Shown here piece by piece: positions 40,259 to 48,767 of a stretch of 64,000 nt of DNA; positions within the stretch are counted from its first letter, which is position 1, and every line of letters starts with the position of its first letter. Position numbers and translations under genes: made by a program. Source of the stretch: Bacteroidota bacterium (GTDB lineage: Bacteria > Bacteroidota > Bacteroidia > AKYH767-A > OLB10); NCBI GenBank assembly GCA_016713925.1, contig JADJOH010000002.1, positions 930,001 to 994,000 of the forward strand. The letters run 5' to 3'. Below the pieces are notes generated by a model. That model saw nothing but the letters and a program-made list of their open reading frames with translations, searched no databases and was not told where the DNA came from.

Positions 40259-40585
40259 TCAGACGGCGAAGGACTCGCCACAGCCGCAGGTACGACTGGC
40301 ATTGGGATTATTAAACTGAAATCCTTTTCCGTTGAGGCCATCGCTGAAATCAAGCTGCGTCCCTACGAGGTAGAGGAAACTTTTTTTATTGCATACTATT
40401 TTGATTCCCTTATCTTCAAACACCTTATCGTCAGGTGTAAGGGTATGATCGAAAGTGAGGCTATAACTCAATCCGGAACATCCTCCACCTTCTACCCCGA
40501 CACGGATAAAGGCATCTTCGGGATGGTTTTCCGATTTGATCAACTCTATCGCTTTATCTCTTGCTTTTTCTGTGACTGTAATCAT
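40259..40585 (-). CDS. sufA: A-type Fe-S carrier SufA/IscA
   Basis: A 108-residue HesB-family carrier with the three ligand cysteines: Cys36 (GGGCSGLSY), Cys100 and Cys102 (TCGCGESF). It is first in the suf operon and preceded by a Bacteroidota promoter. No SufR/IscR-type repressor gene is adjacent. Confidence 0.93.
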   Translation of the reverse strand: MITVTEKARDKAIELIKSENHPEDAFIRVGVEGGGCSGLSYSLTFDHTLTPDDKVFEDKGIKIVCNKKSFLYLVGTQLDFSDGLNGKGFQFNNPNASRTCGCGESFAV

Positions 40586-40602
40586 GGCTTTATTTTCTGG
40601 TG

Positions 40603-40636
40603 CAAAGGTACGGTGAAATCGCTTATTTAGAACAAT
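40603..40636 (-). promoter_or_regulatory. Promoter of the suf operon
   Basis: Minus strand: TACCTTTG (40610-40603), an exact TAnnTTTG match. A partial -33 box (ATTG) lies 22 nt upstream. Transcription would start about 10 nt before the sufA ATG. Confidence 0.6.
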
Positions 40637-40719
40637 TCTAAGGAAGAAAAGTTTGAAGCGCAGCCGGAAAAATATATTTTGTATGGTACTGTATTACAAT
40701 GCTTTAAGCAAATGTGGGG

Positions 40720-40935
40720 AGGATCGCTTCCTTCGGGGGAGGGGAGGATCGCTTCGCCAAGAGGAACGCTCCGCTTGGGGGAACTCTTGTCAACTGACGA
40801 GATTGGGGGAACGCTCTCTCGTTATTACTCATCTTGTCTGCGAACATTTGAATCTGACGAGATCGCTGGGAGGAACTCTCGTCAAGTGACGAGATTGGGG
40901 GAATGTCTCATCAAACTCACTTCTTGTTAGATGCA
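40720..40935. repeat. Degenerate GACGAGA / GGGGGAA repeats
   Basis: The words GACGAGATTGGGGGAA, GGAACTCTCGTCA and AGTGACGAGATTGGGGG recur in this stretch upstream of the suf promoter. The same TCTCGTCA / TGACGAGA words form hairpins at 58615-58670, 62117-62163 and 63040-63180. Open frames here are low-complexity artefacts of the repeats. Confidence 0.5.
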
Positions 40936-40991
40936 ATGAATCTGACTTGATCAATGGGGGAAGTGATTATTCATCCGTAGGTTCTTTCTCC

Positions 40992-41082
40992 GGAACCCTG
41001 AAGGGGTTCAACATCGCTAACTCCGGATGCAATCCGGGGTTAGCGACACCATCCCACCCTCCAACCCTGAAGGGGTTGAACC
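40992..41082 (-). repeat. Composite triple-hairpin repeat, copy A
   Basis: About 90 bp. Outer palindromes AACCCTGAAGGGGTT at both ends flank a central stem (CTAACTCCGGATGCAATCCGGGGTTAG). Reverse orientation relative to the copies at 58743, 58930 and 62845. Confidence 0.7.
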
Positions 41083-41271
41083 GAGGAACACCAGGTATAA
41101 ATATAATCTGTCGTGTATGATCGATTAAAATAGAACCGATCATGTTTTTGCATAACTGAAGCTAGTACAACAAGACAATATTTTATCGAACCACACTGAT
41201 TCTCTTTGCCTGTGAAGCCTTGGATAATAATAATCCTCGATGCGAATAAGCCTGTCGCCACGCTGTTGCCA

Positions 41272-41395
41272 TAATAATATCGCTCCTACGGAGCTACCCA
41301 TATTTCGCATCTACGATGCTATAATAATGTCGCTCCTACGGAGCTTTGGAAAATGGAATTCGCTTTTGTAGAATAATGTCGCTCCTACGGAGCTT
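41272..41395. repeat. Three copies of CGCTCCTACGGAGCT palindrome
   Basis: The same 15-bp palindrome at 41281, 41331 and 41380, each preceded by ATAAT(A/G)T. The last two are followed by TTGGAAA(A/G)TGGAATTCGC, so the repeating unit is about 49 bp. Confidence 0.7.
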
Positions 41396-41509
41396 TGGAA
41401 AGTGGAATTCGCGTTGCAATAAGCATGACACCAGGCTGTGGCTACTGTTTAAGCAACCTATTTCAGGCAAGGACAAACTTTTACTTAAACCTTGAAACTT
41501 AAAACTTGA

Positions 41510-41587
41510 CCCCCCCCCCCCACCAAACCCCAAGGGAGGGGGGGGGCGGGACGACCTCCCACGGCACCGGGCGGCCGGGGGGGCGAG
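41510..41587. other. Anomalous GC-rich homopolymer patch
   Basis: A run of about 11 C, then runs of nine and seven G, with roughly 85 percent G+C in DNA that is otherwise about 40 percent. No gene. It looks like an assembly or sequencing artefact at a low-quality join, though a real quadruplex-forming tract cannot be excluded. Confidence 0.5.
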
Positions 41588-41605
41588 TGAAAACTTTGAA
41601 GGCGG

Positions 41606-41645
41606 ACCATGAAGCAGAATCGCGAAAAGCGATATGCTTCATGGT
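41606..41645 (-). terminator. Hairpin, possible terminator of the secreted-protein operon
   Basis: Two stacked stems: ACCATGAAGCA / TGCTTCATGGT around ATCGC-GAAAA-GCGAT. It lies 28 nt downstream of the last minus-strand gene, but no clear T-run follows it on that strand. Confidence 0.5.
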
Positions 41646-41673
41646 ATACCTTAAACTTTAAAAAAGTTATTTA

Positions 41674-42534
41674 TTAAATATAAAATTCGCGTTCCAAAAC
41701 CAATCGCTTATCCTGATTAACGACGCAAATACTGTACTTCCCATTGGTCATGCCGTGCACATTAAGATCAATGGGGAGCACCAGCGTTCCGGGTGGTTGA
41801 TGCAGACATACTTTTACGATACGAATTACCTTTCCGTTTTCTGCACGCAACTGCACTTCCAAATCACTTTCACGAGGCAGCAAAAGATTTAGTTTAGCGC
41901 TGATACGACTGGCAACACCGGAAAATTCAAGGTCGTTACCACTAACCGGCGGGGCATATTCTTTAGAATACCAGGATGGAGATTTATGCTCACGGTTACA
42001 TATATCCGAAGTAAGCGCAAGAAGTACAGGTTCACTCACATCAGAAGCCGTGATATCACTCATGCTATGATTGTTGGTATAATGCCAAACTACGGCTTGA
42101 TACAAGCAGCTTGAAACAATCTGCATACCGTTCATTTTGTTCAACGTTATCACCATATCTTTTGGTCCCATAGCGGAACGGGTAAAACTCACTTTCCCGG
42201 AGGGAGCTTTCGCCCCACTATTGCCACAGCGGGCATGGTGCCAGGTAATTTTCCTGCTTCCTTTTTCCAGTGCAATGACCGCCGTTCTCGTAATCACAAA
42301 GGGCTGATATCCTTCTTCGGAAGCATAGAAAACACGTCCGGTTTCTATTTCTACTTCAAGATCGTCGTTACTGATATTATTCATCGTCATTTGCATTCGC
42401 CTGTCGTTATTCGTTTCGGCCTTCACCTGAAATTCTATCAGATGATTAAGAACGGCTTCTCCAAAGGTGAGTGTCCGTGCATCAGTGGCAGTTGAGATGC
42501 ATACCAGCATCAGCCCTGCAAGAAGTGTTTTCAT
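41674..42534 (-). CDS. Secreted protein of unknown function (third of three)
   Basis: A 286-residue exported protein. A signal peptide (LLAGLMLVCISTATDA) precedes a predicted beta-sandwich N-terminal part (QMTMNNISNDDLEVEIETG) that carries HHARCGNSGAKAPSG. The C-terminal part resembles a carbohydrate- or cell-surface-type beta domain (GTLVLPIDLNVHGMTNGKYS, VLEREFYI); the ending could be a divergent T9SS sorting domain. The family is not recognised. It is last in a three-gene run with 13- and 6-nt gaps. Confidence 0.55.
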   Translation of the reverse strand: MKTLLAGLMLVCISTATDARTLTFGEAVLNHLIEFQVKAETNNDRRMQMTMNNISNDDLEVEIETGRVFYASEEGYQPFVITRTAVIALEKGSRKITWHHARCGNSGAKAPSGKVSFTRSAMGPKDMVITLNKMNGMQIVSSCLYQAVVWHYTNNHSMSDITASDVSEPVLLALTSDICNREHKSPSWYSKEYAPPVSGNDLEFSGVASRISAKLNLLLPRESDLEVQLRAENGKVIRIVKVCLHQPPGTLVLPIDLNVHGMTNGKYSICVVNQDKRLVLEREFYI

Positions 42535-42547
42535 GTTGCAATGATTT

Positions 42548-43279
42548 TTATAGTGAACCTGTTTCTGTCTTCACAATCATATCCTTACTGCGGACCACCA
42601 TCTTCCGGTAATCCCCCTTATCAAGTGGCTTCGAAAAATCAAGGAATTTCCCGAGGAGAACCGGCTCAAGGGTCAATTCCTTCCCATTCTGATCTACCAC
42701 TTGCATACTTATCTCTCCATCAAAACGCAAGTCGCCTATTGGAAGTCTGACTTTGCGAACTTTACTTTTCGCTTTCCAGTGATATACGATAGCCGAAGGA
42801 AAATTCTGGACAATCCGTACAGATTGAATCTTGCAATTAAACGGGACACGCACGAATACTCCTTTAGGCCGGGACACAGGTTTTACAAAGAAACCATACA
42901 CACCCGGACAGGAAACTTCTTCTACATACTGACCTTCTGTAGTGGTATTCGCTTTCACATATTTTGGCTTGTCCAACAGTTGCCAGTATTTATCCGCCGG
43001 GTTCCATTTGTACCAACCGATATTTTTAAAGAGTTTATCAGATGAAGCATGGAAATACATCTTCACGGGTACCGGAAGACAACGTTTCGAATGCACCTTC
43101 ACCTCGCTTACCGACAATGCGCAGAGTACTTTCCCCTCCTTTGTAACGGTAGGGTAAGCCGAAGTTAAATCCTCCACCTTCAACTGTCTGATGTCAGCGA
43201 TATCGTCTTCCGGCAACTGCGCGGAAAGGAAATTCAAATACAAGATTCCCGTGATGAGCAATACGATCCTTTTTTTCAT
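42548..43279 (-). CDS. Secreted protein of unknown function (second of three)
   Basis: A 243-residue exported protein (signal peptide LLITGILYLNFLSAQ). It has three Cys (CALSV, KRCLPVPVK, VSCPGVYGFFV) and a beta-rich C-terminus (PLDKGDYRKMVVRSKDM) similar in style to its downstream neighbour. No known domain recognised. It lies 6 nt after the 43286 gene and 13 nt before the 41674 gene. Confidence 0.55.
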   Translation of the reverse strand: MKKRIVLLITGILYLNFLSAQLPEDDIADIRQLKVEDLTSAYPTVTKEGKVLCALSVSEVKVHSKRCLPVPVKMYFHASSDKLFKNIGWYKWNPADKYWQLLDKPKYVKANTTTEGQYVEEVSCPGVYGFFVKPVSRPKGVFVRVPFNCKIQSVRIVQNFPSAIVYHWKAKSKVRKVRLPIGDLRFDGEISMQVVDQNGKELTLEPVLLGKFLDFSKPLDKGDYRKMVVRSKDMIVKTETGSL

Positions 43280-43285
43280 GCCGTA

Positions 43286-44533
43286 TTATTTTATATGATC
43301 AATGGCTACTGACTTCACAGCATCAAAATCATCATTGAGCCGGAATCCATATTCAGGTATTTTATAATTCCGGCCATCTACCATTACATTTCCTTGCATA
43401 GACTCCGGAATCCGATAGCGTTTTCCCAACTGCTGCCCGATTGGCGCTTCAGTAGCATAACGAATTTGTTTCTCTAAAGTGAGCATGCTAAATTGTCCAT
43501 GGAGTCCGGTATATTCTACCGGTAAAATGAAGAGTGCAGCGGTACCTCCGTTGATGATTTCTGCCGGCCAACTTTGATATACGCCCATGACCAGCACCGC
43601 CCTATAAAATGAAAGTTGCGGAGGTGCGCTCACATAGAGCAAATGCATTTGAGAAGGAGAAAGAGCCGACAACCTGAAAAATCCGTCGTGCTGCAAAGAA
43701 ACCGGATAATATTCTTTCCCATTCACCTTAATAAATCGGCTGACATCGGACTTTATTTGTAACCACATCCGAAGGGAATCATTGAAATATTCCATGAGAA
43801 AAGTTGCATTTTTTTCATTTGCAGTTAACGGAATCAAAATTTTATCAGGCAACAACTCCTCATTGTTATTCCGGTATTCAAAGAGAGTTACCAACCTATA
43901 ACCTTTGCGATTTTCCATCAGTAAATTCGGTTCATTGGTGTCATTTGTTGATGAACTGAGATCAAATACATGGACAACCGGCAAATTTTTTTTGGCAAGA
44001 TAAGTACACAAGTCATACTTCAGCAGGATGCCGTTGGCCGATTGGATAATTGTATCCTTCAAACAAAGAGGATTCACATTTCTTCTCCGGTAATTTAACG
44101 TAAAATAATCGGGTGGAAGTTCATATTGGATCAACAGTGAGGATGAGGTCAACTTCAACAATTGTCGTTCCTGAGGAGAATTGATCCATTTCCTGCTGAT
44201 CCTCTTTTTCGGAACACCTTCCTCCAGCAAAATGCCTTCTACCTCCTTCATCCGCTCTGTCAAACAGGTTGCTTCTCTCGCAGATAAATGCTCCCCATTT
44301 AATGAAATTAAATCAATGTGTAGAGCACTGAATAATTCATTATTCATTTTACGTATTTCGTCTCTCTCCAACGAATCCGGTTTAACGCCGGCTAAAGGAT
44401 AAGAAATGCGTATGGTCCTTTTTAGAGAGTCCGGGTGTAAAGTAAAACTTTGTCCAAAGGATTGCAATGCAAAATGACCGAATACAATTACCAGAACAGC
44501 ATGTGCGAATGGGGAAGTGTTGGATAAGTTCAT
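43286..44533 (-). CDS. Secreted protein of unknown function (first of three)
   Basis: A 415-residue protein with a signal peptide (AVLVIVFGHFALQSFGQ). It is mixed alpha/beta; a segment near residue 60-125 is rich in charged helices (LTERMKEVEGILLEEGVPKK), and the C-terminus has NVMVDGRNYKIPEYGF. No domain recognised. It leads the run of three exported proteins of unknown function. Confidence 0.55.
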   Translation of the reverse strand: MNLSNTSPFAHAVLVIVFGHFALQSFGQSFTLHPDSLKRTIRISYPLAGVKPDSLERDEIRKMNNELFSALHIDLISLNGEHLSAREATCLTERMKEVEGILLEEGVPKKRISRKWINSPQERQLLKLTSSSLLIQYELPPDYFTLNYRRRNVNPLCLKDTIIQSANGILLKYDLCTYLAKKNLPVVHVFDLSSSTNDTNEPNLLMENRKGYRLVTLFEYRNNNEELLPDKILIPLTANEKNATFLMEYFNDSLRMWLQIKSDVSRFIKVNGKEYYPVSLQHDGFFRLSALSPSQMHLLYVSAPPQLSFYRAVLVMGVYQSWPAEIINGGTAALFILPVEYTGLHGQFSMLTLEKQIRYATEAPIGQQLGKRYRIPESMQGNVMVDGRNYKIPEYGFRLNDDFDAVKSVAIDHIK

Positions 44534-44711
44534 TTGGCAGGTTTAAGCGGAAAACACCAAACCATCGGTACTTATTGTGATAAAAGGATGAAATTCTATT
44601 CCTGTTTACTTCCCCACAATAATAAAAAGGAAGTTTGCGTTTGATGCCGTTTTTTAAACGACCTGTCACAACAAACCAATAAAGTTATTTAAACTAACAG
44701 GAGGTAAACTC

Positions 44712-45700
44712 TTATAAAACGGCTTCCAAAATATACAGAAAAAATCCTGCAAGAGCTGCGGATACGGGTATCGTTAGTACCCATGCCCAGATGAGTTGCA
44801 AGGTGACACCCCATCGCACTGCAGATATCCGTTTTGTCAATCCAACGCCAACGATAGAACCTGTGATGGTATGAGTAGTACTCACCGGTATTTTAAAATG
44901 CTGTGTAGCAAAAAGCGTGAGTGCACCTGCTGTTTCGGCGCTGAAGCCTTCAAAGGGAGTCAGTTTTGTCACCTTCTGCCCCATGGTTTTAACAATTTTC
45001 CAACCACCTATCATTGTTCCCAGTGCTATGGAAACATAACAAGCCAGTGGAACCCATGCCGGAAGTTCCTTCATATCTCCGATAATACCCTGACTAAGCA
45101 TTGCCGCGGCAATAATCCCCATCACTTTTTGAGCATCATTACCTCCATGTCCAAGCGAATACGCAGCAGAAGAAACCAATTGTAAGCGTCGGAAAATCCG
45201 ATCCACTTTAGAAGGATTCGCTCTTTTACAGATGTGTAAAGTAATGACAGAGATGAAATATGACATAAGCATCCCAAGGACGGGTGCCAGTACAATAAAA
45301 TACACTGTGGGCATCACCTTATCAAACTGAATCGCATCAAAACCACCGGCATGAGCTACACCTGCTCCTGCAAAACCACCAATCAGGGTATGTGAGGAAC
45401 TGGAGGAATTCCCCACCACCAGGTCAGCAGATTCCAAACAATAGCGGCGAGAATTCCGGCCATCACCACGGTCAGTGTAATGTTCTCGGGTCGTACCGTT
45501 TTAGCTACTGTGTCTGCTACCTTCAACTCAAAAATCCAGTAGGCAATGAAGTTAAACATGGCGGCCCAAACAACAGCGGAGAGTGGACTCAGCACCTGCG
45601 TAGATACGACAGTTGCAATAGAATTCGCTGCATCATGAAATCCATTAATAAAATCAAAAATCAGCGCAAGGACAATAACGAGAAGGAGTAAGTCTGACAT
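44712..45700 (-). CDS. pit: PiT-family phosphate transporter (one frameshift)
   Basis: Inorganic phosphate permease of about 330 residues. The first signature GFHDAANSIATVVST and the second, GHGGNDAQKVMGI, are both present, with about ten membrane helices in all. The frame breaks around 45405-45414. Adding one base restores the family motif GIPSSSSHTLIGG across the junction. PiT carriers import metal-phosphate with protons or sodium. The DUF47 gene 10 nt upstream is the usual partner. Confidence 0.85.
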
Positions 45701-45709
45701 AGTACAGGA

Positions 45710-46354
45710 TTATGCCATCTTAATGATGATCGATTCAATAACATTGGCAGCATCCTCGCATTTATCGGTTGCCGTTTCCAATCCATGCATAATTTCCTTG
45801 TACATGATAATTTTTACAGCATCTTTCTCATTGGCAAAAAGATCGGCCATTGCATGATCAAAAATATCATCGGCATGATTCTCTATACTATTAATACGAA
45901 CCAATGATGCCGTGATATCACGCATTTTTCGCATGTTTTTTAATTCCAAAACGGCCGACCGTAACTCCTGAGTGCTGAGTTGAATCAGTTCACAAAGTTT
46001 TATCAGATCCTTATCGAAATGCTGAATTTTATACAATTCGATCCTTTTCGAGGTGCCATGGATATAGTCAATGACATCATCAAAAGAAGTCACTAAACGA
46101 TGAATGTCTTCCCGGTCGAATGGGGTGATGAAATTTTTTCCGAGTTCCAGGAATATTTCATGAGTGATCTCATCACCGGCATGCTCCAGCTGTTCAATCT
46201 TCCTGAACCATCTTGGGCGCTCCTCCACTTCGCAAGTAACAAGTTGATAAACAGCTTTTCCGCCCTCATGCAGGTTGGTTACAGCCTTATCAAACAACGG
46301 AAAGAATTTACGATCCTGGGGTACGAAATACTTTAAGAAGCCGAATGAAGACAT
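45710..46354 (-). CDS. DUF47 (PhoU-like) partner of the phosphate transporter
   Basis: A 214-residue all-helical cytoplasmic protein (LEHAGDEITHEIFLELGKNF, TPFDREDIHRLVTSFDDVID, CEDAANVIESIII). Asp/Glu motifs like those that bind metals in PhoU are visible. DUF47 genes commonly precede pit genes and modulate transport. Confidence 0.9.
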   Translation of the reverse strand: MSSFGFLKYFVPQDRKFFPLFDKAVTNLHEGGKAVYQLVTCEVEERPRWFRKIEQLEHAGDEITHEIFLELGKNFITPFDREDIHRLVTSFDDVIDYIHGTSKRIELYKIQHFDKDLIKLCELIQLSTQELRSAVLELKNMRKMRDITASLVRINSIENHADDIFDHAMADLFANEKDAVKIIMYKEIMHGLETATDKCEDAANVIESIIIKMA

Positions 46355-46509
46355 AGCGATGGGTTAAGACTGCGAATGTAAAGGAATTGTTATGTAAATA
46401 TTAATTCGCAGGAGGAAGATTTTTCCACATTCACTAAATCTTGTTGAAGGGAAGCGATAATCCCCATGCAGAAGTCAGTCATAAACTGTATCCGAGTATC
46501 TTTGACGCC

Positions 46510-47553
46510 ATGTTTGAGAATAAGCAAAACAGAACGGAATTGAGCAGTTTAGGCGAATTTGGCCTCATACATCATATAAAACAAAGTGTGAAACTGACTC
46601 AACCGGGATCTTTAAAAGGAATTGGTGATGATGCTGCTGTGATCGATAACGGTCCGGGCAGAACGGTGGTCACCACTGATATGTTGATTGAAGGGGTGCA
46701 CTTTGACCTTTCTTTTACTCCACTAAAACATCTGGGATACAAAGCTGTAGTGGTCAACATCAGTGACATTTGCGCCATGAATGCCCTGCCCAAGCAAATT
46801 GTATGTGGCCTGGCCATGTCCAACAGATTCTCACTGGAGGCCGTTGAAGAATTGATGGAAGGAATCAATCTGGCTTGTGAGCGCTATGGAGTTGACCTTG
46901 TTGGAGGCGATACCTGTTCAACGCCCGGAGGTTTGGCGATCAGCATTACTGCTATTGGGCATGCCATGGAAGAGGATTTGGTGTATAGAGATCAGTCTGC
47001 TGTAAATGACCTTATTTGTGTGACGGGTGATATAGGGGCGGCCTATATGGGACTGCAGCTCCTCAACCGCGAGAAAAAAATATTTCTGGAAAATCCATCT
47101 GTTCAACCCGACTTACAAGGCTTCGATTATCCATTAGAAAGACAGTTGAAACCGGAAGCCCGACTTGATATTATCCAACGATTCAAGACCTGGTATGTGA
47201 AGCCGACGGCGATGATTGATATTTCGGATGGCCTCGCCTCTGACTTAATGCATTTATGTAAAGGCTCGAACACAGGGTGTCAGATTTACGAAGAGAAATT
47301 ACCGATCGATCATCTGACCCGTGAGTTGGGCATAGAATTAGGGCTTGATCCCACAGTTGCCGCTTTAAATGGTGGAGAGGATTATGAACTGCTTTTTACT
47401 TTGCCGCTCAGTGAATTTGAAAAGATAAAGGATCGTGCTGAGATCAGTATCATCGGACATATGACAGATGCTTCATTTGGCTATCGATTTATTGACAAGC
47501 AACAAAATGTGCATGAACTGAAAGCGCAGGGCTGGGATGCATTTCGCTCCTGA
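46510..47553 (+). CDS. thiL: Thiamine-monophosphate kinase
   Basis: Phosphorylates thiamine monophosphate to the diphosphate, the last step of cofactor synthesis. 347 residues. Motifs: GIGDDAAVID (ATP/Mg2+ Asp), TTDMLIEGVHFDL, VNISDICAMNA, LVGGDTCST, MIDISDGLASDL and NGGEDYELLF. The ATG at 46510 was chosen over an upstream TTG because the family starts just before ELSSLGEFGLI. Confidence 0.93.
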   Translation: MFENKQNRTELSSLGEFGLIHHIKQSVKLTQPGSLKGIGDDAAVIDNGPGRTVVTTDMLIEGVHFDLSFTPLKHLGYKAVVVNISDICAMNALPKQIVCGLAMSNRFSLEAVEELMEGINLACERYGVDLVGGDTCSTPGGLAISITAIGHAMEEDLVYRDQSAVNDLICVTGDIGAAYMGLQLLNREKKIFLENPSVQPDLQGFDYPLERQLKPEARLDIIQRFKTWYVKPTAMIDISDGLASDLMHLCKGSNTGCQIYEEKLPIDHLTRELGIELGLDPTVAALNGGEDYELLFTLPLSEFEKIKDRAEISIIGHMTDASFGYRFIDKQQNVHELKAQGWDAFRS

Positions 47554-47582
47554 TCTAAAAAATAAAAACAGACTGAATAATT

Positions 47583-48680
47583 ATGCGAATTGCAATTACA
47601 GGATCAAGAGGTATTCCTAATAATTATGGTGGATATGAGCAATGTGCCGAAAACCTAGCCGTATTATTGGTGAAATCCGGACATGAAGTTACAGTATACA
47701 ACCCCCACTACCACGAATACAAACAAGATAATTTTCATGGTGTACGTATTGTTACCAAATGGAATCCGGAAAAAACAATAGGAACTCCGGCTAATTTTAT
47801 ATACGATTATTTATGTATGCAACATGCCTTAAAAGAAAAGTGTGATATTCTTCTCGTGTTGGGCTATACCACGGCTTCCTTTTTTTTCCCGGTGCTTCAC
47901 AAGCGAAAAAGCATCCTTGTGACCAACATGGATGGTTTGGAATGGAAGCGTGATAAATGGAATGCAGTAGTAAAAAAGCTGGCCAAATGGTTTGAGTCTT
48001 TGGGAGCAAAATACAGTGATCATCTGGTAAGTGATAACATCGAAATAAAGAACTACTTATTGAAAGAGTATAATAAAGATTCTACTTTCATCCCTTATGG
48101 AGCAGATGTATTTGATCAGCCGGAAGAGCATATTTTAAAAGAATATGGTCTGGAAAAAGGCAACTATGATTTATTGGTAGCCCGACTTGAAAAGGAAAAT
48201 AATATTGAAATCACGCTGGACGGGATTGTATTATCCGGAGCCGGAACTCCGTTTTTGGTGATAGGGAAACACCATACGGCCTATGGTCAATACTTAAAGA
48301 ATAAATACAAAGCGTATAAGAACATTCGTTTCATGGGGGGTATTTACAACCTGCCGCATCTCAATAACATTAGGTGGTTTGGGCGCTACTATTTTCACGG
48401 ACATTCTGTAGGAGGTACCAATCCTTCACTTCTCGAAGCAATGGCATCAGGATCCTATATTTTCTCTCATGATAATTTATTCAGTCATAATGTACTTGGA
48501 GAGCATGCCTGGTATTATAAGACGCCGGAGGACATTGCAGCACTCTTAGCTGACATTCCAAAGCTTGAGGAAAAGAGAAAACTCTTTGGAGCTGTTCAAC
48601 GTGAAAAAATTCAGCAACAATACAACTGGAAGAAGGTTGCAGGAGAATATGAGGCTTTGTTTAAAAAAGTAGTGCGTTAA
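47583..48680 (+). CDS. Glycosyltransferase family 4 (DUF1972/rhamnosyltransferase type)
   Basis: A 365-residue GT-B fold enzyme. The N-terminal domain starts RIAITGSRGIPNNYGGYEQC, the DUF1972 signature. In the C-terminal domain are LLVARLEKENNIEITLDGI, GHSVGGTNPSLLEAMASG (nucleotide-sugar site with EAMA) and YKTPEDIAALL. It probably adds a sugar, such as rhamnose, to a cell-surface polysaccharide. It follows thiL by 29 nt and has no other polysaccharide genes around it. Confidence 0.88.
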   Translation: MRIAITGSRGIPNNYGGYEQCAENLAVLLVKSGHEVTVYNPHYHEYKQDNFHGVRIVTKWNPEKTIGTPANFIYDYLCMQHALKEKCDILLVLGYTTASFFFPVLHKRKSILVTNMDGLEWKRDKWNAVVKKLAKWFESLGAKYSDHLVSDNIEIKNYLLKEYNKDSTFIPYGADVFDQPEEHILKEYGLEKGNYDLLVARLEKENNIEITLDGIVLSGAGTPFLVIGKHHTAYGQYLKNKYKAYKNIRFMGGIYNLPHLNNIRWFGRYYFHGHSVGGTNPSLLEAMASGSYIFSHDNLFSHNVLGEHAWYYKTPEDIAALLADIPKLEEKRKLFGAVQREKIQQQYNWKKVAGEYEALFKKVVR

Positions 48681-48705
48681 AAACTCTTCCATCTTACCCG
48701 AAACA

Positions 48706-48753
48706 GAAAGCCTGTTACCCGCATTTTCATATGCGAATAACAGGCTTTCTATT
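48706..48753. terminator. Bidirectional terminator
   Basis: A 12-bp stem, GAAAGCCTGTTA / TAACAGGCTTTC, with an inner GCAT-TTTC-ATGC loop. It lies between the convergent glycosyltransferase and protease genes. Confidence 0.85.
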
Positions 48754-48767
48754 TCTACTCTTCGTTA

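Noticed and set aside
40653..40930. Two plus-strand frames upstream of the suf operon
   Set aside because: Low-complexity translation of the GACGAGA/GGGGGAA repeats with no similarity to known proteins.
41040..41261. Minus-strand frame beside the composite repeat copy A
   Set aside because: It runs into the palindromes, lacks a signal or domain and is unlike its neighbours.
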